DNA of 64,000 bases from Streptomyces sp. BA2 (GTDB lineage: Bacteria; Actinomycetota; Actinomycetes; Streptomycetales; Streptomycetaceae): contig NZ_WSRO01000002.1 of assembly GCF_009769735.1 (NCBI RefSeq), positions 6,336,001 through 6,400,000 of the forward strand. Direction: 5' to 3'. Both the position numbers and the translations under genes were made by a program. Shown piece after piece: positions 24,570 to 33,541 of this stretch. Numbering within the stretch: the first letter of the stretch is position 1; each line of letters begins with the position of its first letter. The notes under the pieces were generated by a model. The model saw only the letters and a list, made by a program, of their open reading frames with translations. It was not told where the DNA came from and did not search any database.

Positions 24570-25187
24570 ATGGAGTCCGTGGCTCGTGGCGGAACCAGAT
24601 GGAAGCGGTTCGCCGTAGTCATGGTGCCGAGCGTCGCGGCGACTGCCGCGATAGGCGTGGCCCTCTCGCAGGGTGCACTCGCGGCATCGTTCAGTGTGTC
24701 CGGTCAGCAGTTCAAGGTGACTGCCGACCAGCTCGACGGTACGGGTTTCGTCCAGTACGGGGCGCTCGACAGCGGCAAGTCGGGTACCCACCCGGTCGCC
24801 GTCGTCGGCCTCGACTCGGCCAAGATCACCAACCTGTGTCAGTCCGTCGTCGTTCCGGTCCCCGTCTTCGGCGATGTGTCGATGACCCTCAAGGCCGGCG
24901 CCAAGGGCGGCCCCAGGGTCGAGGCGAAGAAGCTCTACATCGACGCCGACGACCTGAAGGCCGACGCGACGTTCACCAACGTCGACATCGGCGTCTCGGT
25001 CGACCAGACCACCAAGGGCCCGGGTCCGTCGAAGGGCGACAAGTACGCCCCCGACTCGTTCGCGCAGCAGGCTGACAAGGTGCGCTTCACCGACGTCAAG
25101 CAGCGCGCGTGGGCGACCACCGCCGGCACCTTCAAGCTCTCCGGTCTGGGCATGTCGGTCAAGAAGGGCAAGCACGAGTGCTACTGA
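24570..25187 (+). CDS. DUF6230 exported protein
   Basis: Exported protein of 205 residues. A basic start (ARGGTRWKRF) leads to a hydrophobic signal segment (about 13-39) ending LAASFSVSGQQFK. The rest is beta-rich with SVSGQQFKVTADQLDGTGFVQYGAL, two cysteines (NLCQSV and a C-terminal HECY) and alternating strands. The domain matches DUF6230, common in Streptomyces and sometimes mislabelled cholesterol esterase; no catalytic motif is visible. It is the first gene of a three-gene module with DUF6114 and a coiled-coil protein. The start is fixed by the AGAAGGAGG site. Confidence 0.85.
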   Translation: MESVARGGTRWKRFAVVMVPSVAATAAIGVALSQGALAASFSVSGQQFKVTADQLDGTGFVQYGALDSGKSGTHPVAVVGLDSAKITNLCQSVVVPVPVFGDVSMTLKAGAKGGPRVEAKKLYIDADDLKADATFTNVDIGVSVDQTTKGPGPSKGDKYAPDSFAQQADKVRFTDVKQRAWATTAGTFKLSGLGMSVKKGKHECY

Positions 25188-25323
25188 GGCAACTGATGCC
25201 TTGACAGCGGTACTTGTAGCGAAGAACGGCCGGGCGCGGGGGCGCGACGGATATCGACAGCCGTCCCCGTGCCCGAATCCGCAGGACACAGAACCAACGC
25301 CATTCCCCGAGGAGCTGTACGAC

Positions 25324-25878
25324 ATGAGCGCCGAAGCGCAAGTGGGGCTGGGCGACAAGCTCGGCCGGATGCGCCGATCGTTCCGAGGGTGGCGCGGTCA
25401 GCGCCCGTTCTGGGGTGGTCTGCTGACGTTGCTCGGCGGCATCCCGATCATGTACTTCCCGTACGCGAACCTCACGCTCGGCACGATGACGATCCGGATG
25501 GCGACGACCGCCGGTGCCGGTTCGCTGATCATCGGCGTCCTGCTTGTCGTGCTCGGCCTGACCATGTGGTTCCAGCCGCACTCCCGGATCTTCGCGGGTG
25601 TCGCGGCGATTCTGCTCGCCCTGGTCTCTCTGGTGGTCTCCAACTTCGGCGGCTTCGTCATCGGCTTCCTGCTCGCTCTGATCGGCGGTGCCCTCGGCAT
25701 CTCCTGGGCGGCGGCCAAGCCGGTGAAGGAACCCGCCAAGGCGCGGACCGAAGGCTCCGACGACGGGGCGCCGGAGCCCGCGGCCGCGGGGGCCGCGAAC
25801 GGGGTGAGCGGCACTACGGACGATCTGTCAGGAACGAGCCCGGACAACGGGACGAACGGGAGGCACCGTGCCGGCTGA
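25324..25878 (+). CDS. DUF6114 membrane protein
   Basis: Membrane protein of 184 residues. A cytoplasmic basic start (RMRRSFRGWRGQRPFWGG) is followed by about four hydrophobic segments (about 29-46, 57-80, 84-105, 107-125) and a polar Gly/Ala/Asp-rich tail. It matches DUF6114, which regularly follows DUF6230. The function is unknown. The gap from the DUF6230 gene is 136 bases, and the end of the frame overlaps the next gene by 11 bases. Confidence 0.85.
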   Translation: MSAEAQVGLGDKLGRMRRSFRGWRGQRPFWGGLLTLLGGIPIMYFPYANLTLGTMTIRMATTAGAGSLIIGVLLVVLGLTMWFQPHSRIFAGVAAILLALVSLVVSNFGGFVIGFLLALIGGALGISWAAAKPVKEPAKARTEGSDDGAPEPAAAGAANGVSGTTDDLSGTSPDNGTNGRHRAG

Positions 25879-27220
25879 CGAGGTGCACCATGAGGACTCC
25901 GCGGGGGAGCCCCGCGCGAGATCCGGGCCGCGCCACGCGGCACCCAGAAAGCCGCTCCTCACCCGCCTGCACGTTCCGGCGGGCAAGGCGATAGCCATCG
26001 CGGCCATGCCGACCGCGGTCCTCATGGGCATGGGACTGACCCCCCAGCTCGCGCAGGCCAAGCCGCTGCCGAAGAACCCCTTCCAGGACGGCCCGTGCGT
26101 CACGGCGCCGGACGATGCATCCGAGGCCACCAAGGCCACCGAGGACGCCGAGAAGGAAGCCGACAAGGCCGCCGAGGAGAAGGCGGAGAAGGAGGCTGCG
26201 GAGAAGGAGAAGGCCGAGAAGGACGCGGCCAAGAAGGACGAGGCCGCCGAGCCGACGCCTTCGCCCTCCGCCGGTGACGAGGCGGGCCCGGACTCCGAAA
26301 GCTCAGACGGCTCCGGCAGCTCCGACAAGGCCGAGCCGACCCCGTCCCCTTCGGAGGACAAGGCCGACGAGCCCGCTCCGGAACCCTCCGAGACCAAGAA
26401 CCCGCTGGACCCGCTGGGTGTCGGTCCCGCGCTCAAGGACCTCTTCACGCCCGACGAGAAGGAATCCGCGAGCCCCACGCCGACCCCGTCGGCCTCCGAG
26501 GAGAGCAAGTCCTCCGAGGAAGAGGCGAAGGACACGGCGAAGGACACCGTCGACGACGTCACCAAGCCCGTCGAGGACACCCTCGACGGCGTCAAGGACG
26601 GCGTCGAGGACGGTGCGGGCAAGGCCGGGGACACGGTCGACAAGGCCAAGGAGGACGCCGAGAAGGCCGCCGAAGAGGCTGCCGACAAGGCGAAGGCCGA
26701 GGAGTCCGCGGACCCGATGGCGCCGGACGAGAACGGCAAGAAGCCGTTCCCGTGCGTGGTCGAGAAGAAGGTCGACGGAAAGGCCGAGCAGACGCCCGCG
26801 CCGATCCCGAACCAGCCGTGGCACCTGGAAGCCAGCTCGCTCACCCTCAAGGGCGCGGACTACCAGGGCGTCGTGAACCTGACGATGCCGGGCGGCAAGA
26901 CCAAGCAGGCCCTCAAGTACGTCGTCCAGAACACGGACATCGGCGACCTGCACCAGATCGTCGAGGGCCCGGCCGGGAAGAAGTACCACGTCCAGGCCGA
27001 GAAGGGCTCCACCTCCACGATCCGCGGCGGCGAGACGACCATGTACACCGAGTCGATCTCCGGCAAGCTCTTCGGGCTCATCCCCATCACGTTCGACCCC
27101 GAGCACCCGCCGCCCCTGAACATCCCGCTGATCTACTTCACGGACGTGAAGGTGCAGCAGGCGGGCCAGTTCGGCGGCAACCTGCACGTCCCCGGTCTGA
27201 GCCAGACGATCACCGACTGA
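25868..27220 (+). CDS. large exported coiled-coil envelope protein
   Basis: Exported protein of 450 residues with a GTG start overlapping the DUF6114 gene. A twin-basic N-terminus leads to a hydrophobic segment (about 40-58) ending in LAQA. Residues about 77-290 are a highly charged Lys/Glu/Asp/Ala region with Pro-Ser-rich linkers (TPSPS repeats), mostly coiled coil or disordered. The final 150 residues form a folded beta-rich domain (WHLEASSLTLKGADYQGVVNL ... LIYFTDVKVQQAGQFGG) with spacing reminiscent of DUF6230. It looks like a wall-spanning stalk carrying a surface domain; this is inference. No enzyme motif is visible. Confidence 0.8.
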   Translation: MPADEVHHEDSAGEPRARSGPRHAAPRKPLLTRLHVPAGKAIAIAAMPTAVLMGMGLTPQLAQAKPLPKNPFQDGPCVTAPDDASEATKATEDAEKEADKAAEEKAEKEAAEKEKAEKDAAKKDEAAEPTPSPSAGDEAGPDSESSDGSGSSDKAEPTPSPSEDKADEPAPEPSETKNPLDPLGVGPALKDLFTPDEKESASPTPTPSASEESKSSEEEAKDTAKDTVDDVTKPVEDTLDGVKDGVEDGAGKAGDTVDKAKEDAEKAAEEAADKAKAEESADPMAPDENGKKPFPCVVEKKVDGKAEQTPAPIPNQPWHLEASSLTLKGADYQGVVNLTMPGGKTKQALKYVVQNTDIGDLHQIVEGPAGKKYHVQAEKGSTSTIRGGETTMYTESISGKLFGLIPITFDPEHPPPLNIPLIYFTDVKVQQAGQFGGNLHVPGLSQTITD

Positions 27221-27243
27221 TCTTCACCGGGAGCCGCGAAGCG

Positions 27244-27278
27244 CTGAGGGCGCCCCCTGCGTCAGGGGGCGCCCTCAG
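27244..27278. terminator. strong bidirectional terminator
   Basis: A perfect 16-bp stem CTGAGGGCGCCCCCTG / CAGGGGGCGCCCTCAG with a 3-base loop stands between the convergent coiled-coil gene and pyk. It should stop transcripts from both sides. Confidence 0.9.
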
Positions 27279-27295
27279 TGTCGTATCAGGGTGTG

Positions 27296-28714
27296 TCAGC
27301 CGCCCAGGTGGTGCACCCGCACCATGTTGGTGGTGCCGGGGACGCCGGGAGGCGAACCAGCCGTGATGATCACCGTGTCACCGTCGTTGAAGCGGTTCAG
27401 CTTGACCAGCTCGGCGTCGACGAGCTCCACCATCGCGTCGGTGTTGTCCACGTGCGGCACGACGTACGAGTCGACGCCCCAGCTCAGGGAGAGCTGGTTG
27501 CGGGTGGCCTCGTCGGTGGTGAAGGCCAGGATCGGCTGGGCCGCGCGGTAGCGGGACAGACGGCGGGCCGTGTCACCGGACTGCGTGAAGGCGATCAGCG
27601 CCTCGCCGCCGAGGAAGTCCGCGATCTCGCACGCGGCACGGGCCACCGAACCGCCCTGCGTACGCGGCTTCTTGCCGGGCACGAGCGGCTGCAGACCCTT
27701 GGCGAGCAGCTCCTCCTCGGCCGCCACGACGATCTTCGACATCGTCTTCACGGTCTCGATCGGGTAGGCGCCCACGGACGACTCGGCGGACAGCATGACG
27801 GCGTCCGCGCCGTCCAGGATCGCGTTGGCGACGTCGGACGCCTCGGCGCGCGTGGGGCGCGAGTTGGTGATCATCGACTCCATCATCTGGGTCGCGACGA
27901 TCACCGGCTTGGCGTTGCGGCGGCACATCTCCACGAGGCGCTTCTGCACCATCGGGACCTTCTCGAGCGGATACTCGACGGCCAGGTCACCACGGGCGAC
28001 CATGACGGCGTCGAAGGCCGCGACGACGCCCTCCATGTTGGCGACGGCCTGCGGCTTCTCCACCTTGGCGATGACGGGGACCCGGCGGCCCTCCTCGTCC
28101 ATCACCTTGTGGACGTCCTTGACGTCGCCCGCGTCGCGCACGAAGGACAGGGCGACCATGTCGCAGCCCATCTTCAGGGCGAAGCGCAGGTCCTCGACGT
28201 CCTTCTCGGAGAGCGCGGGAACGTTCACGGCCGCGCCGGGCAGGTTGATGCCCTTGTGGTCGGAGATGACACCGCCCTCGACGACGATCGTCTTCACCTG
28301 CGGGCCGCTCACCTCGACGACGCGCAGCTCGACGTTGCCGTCGTTGATCAGGACCTGGTCACCCTTGGAGACGTCACCGGGCAGACCCTTGTAGGTGGTG
28401 CCACAGATGGACTTGTCGCCGGGGACGTCCTCGGTGGTGATGGTGAACTCGTCACCGCGCACCAGCTCGACGGGGCCCTCGGCGAAGGTCTCCAGACGGA
28501 TCTTCGGACCCTGCAGGTCGGCGAGGACGCCGACGGCACGGCCGGTCTTGTCGGCAGCCGCACGGACGCGGTCGTACCGCCCCTGGTGCTCGGCGTGCGT
28601 GCCGTGGCTGAAGTTGAAGCGGGCCACATTCATGCCGGCCTCGATCAGCGAGACGAGCTGCTCTTCGGAGTCGACGGCGGGGCCCAGCGTGCAGACGATT
28701 TTGGAACGGCGCAT
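27296..28714 (-). CDS. pyk: pyruvate kinase
   Basis: Pyruvate kinase of 472 residues, converting phosphoenolpyruvate and ADP to pyruvate and ATP. Seen: the N-terminal RRSKIVCTLGPA, NFSHGTH, LADLQGPKIR, the active-site signature around IAKVEKPQAV and MVARGDLAVE, and the TQMMESMITNSRPTRAEASDVANAILDGADAVMLSAESSVG block. The C-terminal allosteric domain is complete. It is last in the run pta, ackA, pyk on this strand, 87 bases after ackA. That gap contains a perfect palindrome, so pyk may have its own control. Streptomyces usually has two pyk genes; this position matches the second, pyk2, from memory. Confidence 0.96.
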   Translation of the reverse strand: MRRSKIVCTLGPAVDSEEQLVSLIEAGMNVARFNFSHGTHAEHQGRYDRVRAAADKTGRAVGVLADLQGPKIRLETFAEGPVELVRGDEFTITTEDVPGDKSICGTTYKGLPGDVSKGDQVLINDGNVELRVVEVSGPQVKTIVVEGGVISDHKGINLPGAAVNVPALSEKDVEDLRFALKMGCDMVALSFVRDAGDVKDVHKVMDEEGRRVPVIAKVEKPQAVANMEGVVAAFDAVMVARGDLAVEYPLEKVPMVQKRLVEMCRRNAKPVIVATQMMESMITNSRPTRAEASDVANAILDGADAVMLSAESSVGAYPIETVKTMSKIVVAAEEELLAKGLQPLVPGKKPRTQGGSVARAACEIADFLGGEALIAFTQSGDTARRLSRYRAAQPILAFTTDEATRNQLSLSWGVDSYVVPHVDNTDAMVELVDAELVKLNRFNDGDTVIITAGSPPGVPGTTNMVRVHHLGG

Positions 28715-28742
28715 GGGGGCGATCCTATCGGTTTGTTTCGCT

Positions 28743-28756
28743 ACGGAATATTCCGT
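28743..28756. promoter_or_regulatory. perfect palindrome before pyk
   Basis: ACGGAATATTCCGT, a perfect 14-base palindrome, lies 29 bases upstream of the pyk start in an AT-rich 87-base gap after ackA. Its position fits an operator for a separate pyk promoter. The cognate regulator is not evident from the window. Confidence 0.5.
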
Positions 28757-28801
28757 CTGGTGGAATCTACAAATGGGCGGAAGTGCGCTCAGGCGTTGCG
28801 G

Positions 28802-30022
28802 TCACGACGGGTCACCGAACCTCGCGACCAGTGCGTAGGTCTGCTGCGCGATCTCCAGCTCCTCGTCGGTCGGGACGACGGCGACCGCGACCCGCGCGTA
28901 CTCCGGTGAGATCAGCCGGGCCTCGTCGGAACGTACAGCGTTGAGCTCCCCGTCGACCGCGAGCCCCAACTCCTCCAGACCCGCGACGGCAGCCTCCCGC
29001 ACCGGCGCCGCGTTCTCACCGACCCCCGCCGTGAACGCCACGGCATCCACCCGGCCGAGCACCGCGTAGTAGGCACCGATGTACTTCTTCAGACGGTGGA
29101 TGTAGATGTCGAACGCGAGCGAGGCCGCCTCATCACCCTCATCGACACGACGCCGGATCTCCCGCATGTCGTTGTCGCCGCAGAGACCGACCAGACCGCT
29201 CTTCTTGTTGAGCAGGGTGTCGACCTCATCGACCGACATCCCGCCGACGCGTGCCAGGTGGAAGACGACCGCCGGGTCCACGTCACCGGAACGAGTACCC
29301 ATCACGAGCCCCTCAAGCGGCGTGAGCCCCATCGAAGTCTCCACGCACCTGCCACCCCGCACAGCACTCGCCGACGCGCCGTTGCCCAGGTGCAGCACGA
29401 TGACGTTCACGTCCTCCGGGGCCTTGCCGAGCAGCTTGGCGGTCTCGCGCGACACGTACGCGTGCGACGTCCCGTGGAAGCCGTAACGCCGCACGCGGTG
29501 CTCATCGGCGGTGGCCACGTCGATCGCGTAACGCGCCGCCGACTCAGGCATCGTCGTGTGGAACGCCGTGTCGAAGACGGCGACCTGCGGAAGATCCGGG
29601 CGCAGCGCCTGGGCCGTGCGGATACCGGTGATGTTGGCAGGATTGTGCAGCGGCGCCACCGGGACGAGCCGCTGGATCTCCGCGAGCACCTCGTCCGTGA
29701 CGACCGTCGGCGCGGTGAACTTCAGGCCGCCGTGCACCACGCGGTGGCCGATCGCGGCAAGATCGGGAGAATCGAGGCCGAGCCCGTCGGCGGTCAGCTC
29801 GGCGGAAACCGCCTTCAGGGCGGCCTCGTGGTCGGCGATCGGTTCGTTGAGCTCGCGCTCCTCGCCGCCGCCGGTCAGCGGGGTGTGCTTGAGCCGCGAG
29901 GTCTCCTCGCCGATGCGCTCGACCAGGCCGACCGCGAGGCGGGAGCTGTCCCGCATGTCGAGCAGCTGGTACTTCACCGACGAGGAGCCGGAGTTGAGGA
30001 CGAGGACGCGGGTGGCGGTCAC
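28802..30022 (-). CDS. ackA: acetate kinase
   Basis: Acetate kinase of 406 residues, catalysing acetyl-phosphate + ADP to acetate + ATP (reversible). Family signatures are intact: VLNSGSSSVKYQLL at the start, the catalytic Arg in GHRVVHGG, DTAFHTTMP, YGFHGTSHAYVS, HLGNGASASAV and MGTRSGDVDPAV, then TAGVGENAAPVRE. The GTG start has a purine-rich ribosome-binding site. It follows pta by 79 bases, forming the usual Pta-AckA pathway pair. Confidence 0.96.
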   Translation of the reverse strand: MTATRVLVLNSGSSSVKYQLLDMRDSSRLAVGLVERIGEETSRLKHTPLTGGGEERELNEPIADHEAALKAVSAELTADGLGLDSPDLAAIGHRVVHGGLKFTAPTVVTDEVLAEIQRLVPVAPLHNPANITGIRTAQALRPDLPQVAVFDTAFHTTMPESAARYAIDVATADEHRVRRYGFHGTSHAYVSRETAKLLGKAPEDVNVIVLHLGNGASASAVRGGRCVETSMGLTPLEGLVMGTRSGDVDPAVVFHLARVGGMSVDEVDTLLNKKSGLVGLCGDNDMREIRRRVDEGDEAASLAFDIYIHRLKKYIGAYYAVLGRVDAVAFTAGVGENAAPVREAAVAGLEELGLAVDGELNAVRSDEARLISPEYARVAVAVVPTDEELEIAQQTYALVARFGDPS

Positions 30023-30101
30023 GGGGGAGGTGCTTTCTGTAGACGTTTAACGGAGTTGGGTATCTGTCATCTGTTGTCTGTCAGCGCTTGAACGCCGATC
30101 G

Positions 30102-32180
30102 CTATACGCCGGCGGAACCCTGGGCCTGGATCGCCGTGATCACAACGGTATTCACGATGTCCTGCACGAGCGCACCCCGCGACAGGTCGTTCACCGGCTT
30201 GCGCAGCCCCTGCAGCACCGGCCCCACAGCGATCGCGCCCGCCGAGCGCTGGACCGCCTTGTAGGTGTTGTTGCCGGTGTTCAGGTCCGGGAAGATCAGC
30301 ACGCTCGCCTGGCCCGCGACCTCCGAGTCCGGCAGCTTCGTCGCCGCGACCGAGGGCTCCACGGCGGCGTCGTACTGGATCGGACCCTCGATCTTCAGGT
30401 CGCCGCGGCTCTCCCGCACCAGCTCGGTCGCCTCGCGCACCTTGTCGACGTCGGCGCCCGTACCCGACGTGCCCGTCGAGTACGACAGCATCGCGATCCG
30501 CGGTTCCACGCCGAACTGCTCGGCGGTGGCGGCCGCCTGGACGGCGATGTCGGCGAGCTGCTCGGCATTCGGGTCCGGGTTCACCGCGCAGTCGCCGTAC
30601 ACGAGCACCTTGTCGGCGAGGCACATGAAGAAGACGGACGACACGATCGAAGCGTCCGGCTTCGTCTTGATGATCTCGAAGGCGGGCCGGATGGTGGCGG
30701 CGGTGGAGTGAACAGAACCCGAGACCATGCCGTCGGCGAACCCTTCCTGCACCATCAGGGTGCCGAAGTAGTTCACGTCGGCGACGACGTCGTACGCGAG
30801 CTCGACGGTGACACCCTTGTGGGCGCGCAGCTCGGCGTACTTGGCGGCGAACGCGTCCCGCAGCTCGGAGGTCTGCGGGTCGATGAGCTGCGACCCCGCG
30901 AGGTCGACGCCGAGGTCAGCGGCCTTCTTGCGGATCTGTTCGACAGGCCCGAGCAGCGTCAGGTCGCAGACGCCGCGGCGAAGCAGTACGTCGGCGGCGC
31001 GCAGGACGCGCTCCTCGGTGCCTTCGGGCAGGACGACGCGGCGCTTGTCGGAGCGTGCCTGCTCCAGGAGCTTGTGCTCGAACATCATCGGCGTGACGCG
31101 GTCGCTGCTGGGGGCCTGGACGCGGCTGAGCAGGCCCGCCGTGTCGACGTACCGCTCGAAGAGGCCGAGGGCCGTCTCCGCCTTGCGGGGCGTGGCGGCG
31201 TTCAACTTCCCTTCCAGGGCGAAGAGTTCGCCTGCGGTGGGGAAGGAGCCACCGGTGACCGCGATGACGGGGGTGCCGGGCGCGAGGCGGTCGGCGAGCT
31301 TCAGTATCGCCTCGCCGGGCTGTTCGTTGAGGGTGAGCAGGACGCCCGCGATGGGCGGCGTACCGGCGCTGTGTGCGGCGAGCGAGCCCACGACGAGGTC
31401 GGCGCGGTCGCCGGGGGTGACTACGAGGCAGCCGGGGGTCAGGGCGTTCAGGAAGTTCGGCAGCATCGCGCCGCCGAAGACGAAGTCGAGCGCGTCACGG
31501 GCCAGGCCCGCGTCGTCGCCGAGTACGACGCGGCCGCCGAGCGCGTGGGTGATCTGGGCGACGGTGGGTGCGGCGAGGGCGGGCTCGTCCGGGAGGACGT
31601 AGCTGGGCACGGGGAGGCCGGCCGCGAGGCTGTCGTGGATCTCGTCGCGGTCGGCGGGCGCCACCCGGTTGGTGACCATCGCGAGGACGTCGCAGCCGAG
31701 GCTCTCGTACGCACGGTAGGCGTTGCGCGTCTCGGAGCGGACGGATTCGGCGGTCTGGTTCTTGCCGCCGACGACGGCTATCACGGAGGCGCCGAACTCG
31801 TTGGCGAGGCGGGCGTTGAGGGACAGCTCGTCCGGGAGCTGGGTGTCGGCGAAGTCCGTGCCGAGTACGAGGACGATCTCGTAGTCCCGCGCCACCCGGT
31901 GAAAGCGGTCGACGAGCTGGGAGACCAGCTCGTCGGTGCCCTGCTCGGCCTGGATGGCGGAGGCTTCGTGGTAGTCCATGCCGTATCCGGACGCGGCGTC
32001 CTGCGCGAGCCGGTATCGGGCCCGAAGAAGGTCGAAAAGGCGGTCCGGCCCGTCGTGGACCAGCGGACGGAAGACCCCCACCCGGTCGACCTGACGGGTC
32101 AGGAGTTCCATGACTCCCAGCTCGATGACCTGGCGGCCGTCGCCCCGGTCGATCCCGGTCACGTACACGCTGCGCGTCAC
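30102..32180 (-). CDS. pta: phosphate acetyltransferase, long DRTGG-containing type
   Basis: Phosphate acetyltransferase of 692 residues, exchanging CoA for phosphate on acetyl-CoA. Three regions are visible: an N-terminal BioD-like P-loop-derived domain (about 1-210), a DRTGG domain (about 210-340), and the C-terminal PTA catalytic domain (about 370-692) with EGTEERVLRAADVLL, GMVSGSVHSTAATIRPAFEII and LPDSEVAGQASVLIFPDLNTGNNTYKAVQR. This length is typical of actinobacterial and enterobacterial Pta. The GTG start was chosen for the AGGGGAGAG site. It is divergent from pfkA. Confidence 0.95.
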   Translation of the reverse strand: MTRSVYVTGIDRGDGRQVIELGVMELLTRQVDRVGVFRPLVHDGPDRLFDLLRARYRLAQDAASGYGMDYHEASAIQAEQGTDELVSQLVDRFHRVARDYEIVLVLGTDFADTQLPDELSLNARLANEFGASVIAVVGGKNQTAESVRSETRNAYRAYESLGCDVLAMVTNRVAPADRDEIHDSLAAGLPVPSYVLPDEPALAAPTVAQITHALGGRVVLGDDAGLARDALDFVFGGAMLPNFLNALTPGCLVVTPGDRADLVVGSLAAHSAGTPPIAGVLLTLNEQPGEAILKLADRLAPGTPVIAVTGGSFPTAGELFALEGKLNAATPRKAETALGLFERYVDTAGLLSRVQAPSSDRVTPMMFEHKLLEQARSDKRRVVLPEGTEERVLRAADVLLRRGVCDLTLLGPVEQIRKKAADLGVDLAGSQLIDPQTSELRDAFAAKYAELRAHKGVTVELAYDVVADVNYFGTLMVQEGFADGMVSGSVHSTAATIRPAFEIIKTKPDASIVSSVFFMCLADKVLVYGDCAVNPDPNAEQLADIAVQAAATAEQFGVEPRIAMLSYSTGTSGTGADVDKVREATELVRESRGDLKIEGPIQYDAAVEPSVAATKLPDSEVAGQASVLIFPDLNTGNNTYKAVQRSAGAIAVGPVLQGLRKPVNDLSRGALVQDIVNTVVITAIQAQGSAGV

Positions 32181-32491
32181 GCGTGCTCTCCCCTTCTTCG
32201 CTGCGGTGTCCCTGCGTGCCCGGTGAGACCGGGCGAGGCCGGGCGAGGTCACTCAGGGACGGACAAATGACCCGATATGGTTGCCGTGCCCTCTTGACAA
32301 TACCTCTGTGGCTGGCTACGTCGCCCGCCGGACGAAAGGCCTCGTGGAGCGGGCCCAAGGGCCTTCTCCCCAGGATCGGGCGGAGCAGCCGTGCGCCGGG
32401 AGTGCTTACTGTGGGAGCAGCGGCCCCTGCGCGGTCATGGAACAATCGGACCGGCTCACAAGCATCAACAGCGAGCAGGAGACACAGCACG
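32178..32491. promoter_or_regulatory. divergent pta/pfkA promoter region
   Basis: The 311-base gap between the pta and pfkA starts holds no gene. TTGACA at 32294-32299 is a consensus -35 box towards pfkA, leaving a leader of about 165 bases. On the other strand TTGTCA (32295-32300) has a TATCGG hexamer 17 bases on, a weaker candidate for pta. The two -35 boxes overlap, so the promoters may compete. The -10 box for pfkA (TACGTC) is poor, so assignments are tentative. Confidence 0.45.
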
Positions 32492-33517
32492 ATGCGCATC
32501 GGAATTCTCACCGCAGGCGGCGATTGCCCCGGCCTCAACGCAGTGATCCGGTCGGTCGTGCACCGAGCCGTCACGCACTACGGCGACGAGGTCATCGGCT
32601 TCGAGGACGGTTACGCGGGCCTGCTCGACGGCCGCTACCGCTCCCTCGGTCTCAACGAGGTCAGCGGCATCCTGGCCCGTGGCGGAACGATTCTCGGCTC
32701 GTCGCGCCTGGAGCGCGACCGCTTCCGCGCGGCGTGCGAGGATGCGCCCGCGCTCGCCAAGGAGATCGGCTTCGACGTCCTGATCCCCATCGGCGGCGAG
32801 GGCACGCTCACGGCCGCGAAGATGCTGTCGGACGCGGGCCTGTCGGTGGTAGGGGTCCCGAAGACGATCGACAACGACATCTCCTCGACCGACCGCACCT
32901 TCGGCTTCGACACGGCGGTGGGTGTGGCGACGGAGGCGATGGACCGCCTCAAGACGACAGCCGAGTCCCACCAGCGTGTGATGGTCGTCGAGGTCATGGG
33001 CCGGCACGCGGGCTGGATCGCCCTGGAGTCCGGCATGGCGGGCGGCGCCCACGGCATCTGCCTCCCCGAGCGTGCCTTCGACCCCGCTGACCTGGTCAAA
33101 CTGGTCGAGGAGCGCTTCTCCCGCGGCAAGAAGTTCGCGGTGATCTGCGTCGCCGAGGGCGCGCACCCGGCCGAGGGCACCATGAACTACGGCAAGGGCG
33201 CGATCGACCAGTTCGGCCACGAGCGCTTCCAGGGCATCGGTACGGCGCTCGCGTACGAGCTGGAGAGCCGCCTCGGCAAGGAGGCCAAGCCGGTCATCCT
33301 GGGCCACGTGCAGCGCGGCGGCACCCCGACGGCGTACGACCGCGTCCTCGCCACCCGCTTCGGCTGGCACGCGGTGGAGGCGGCGCACCGCGAGGACTTC
33401 GGCCGCATGACGGCGCTGCGGGGCACGGACATCACGATGGTGCCGCTCGCGGAGGCGGTCACCGAGCTGAAGACGGTGCCGAAGGACCGGATGGACGAGG
33501 CGGAGTCGGTGTTCTAG
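32492..33517 (+). CDS. pfkA: 6-phosphofructokinase
   Basis: ATP-type phosphofructokinase of 341 residues for fructose-6-phosphate phosphorylation. Seen: MRIGILTAGGDCPGLNAVIR, ARGGTILGSSR, PIGGEGTLTAAKML, the catalytic PKTIDNDISSTDRTFGFDTA, and EVMGRHAGWIALESG. GGEGT in place of GGDGS in the nucleotide loop marks the group that includes actinobacterial and PPi-related enzymes. Streptomyces pfkA products of this type are ATP-dependent. It is divergent from pta and lies alongside pyk, so lower glycolysis and acetate metabolism cluster here. Confidence 0.95.
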   Translation: MRIGILTAGGDCPGLNAVIRSVVHRAVTHYGDEVIGFEDGYAGLLDGRYRSLGLNEVSGILARGGTILGSSRLERDRFRAACEDAPALAKEIGFDVLIPIGGEGTLTAAKMLSDAGLSVVGVPKTIDNDISSTDRTFGFDTAVGVATEAMDRLKTTAESHQRVMVVEVMGRHAGWIALESGMAGGAHGICLPERAFDPADLVKLVEERFSRGKKFAVICVAEGAHPAEGTMNYGKGAIDQFGHERFQGIGTALAYELESRLGKEAKPVILGHVQRGGTPTAYDRVLATRFGWHAVEAAHREDFGRMTALRGTDITMVPLAEAVTELKTVPKDRMDEAESVF

Positions 33518-33541
33518 GGGCTGGTCCCCTGGCAGGGGGAG

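Noticed and set aside
24011..24622. Open frame of 203 codons on the minus strand in the gap before the DUF6230 gene
   Set aside because: It runs across the hairpins and into the DUF6230 start, has mixed composition and no recognisable domain; the region reads better as regulatory.
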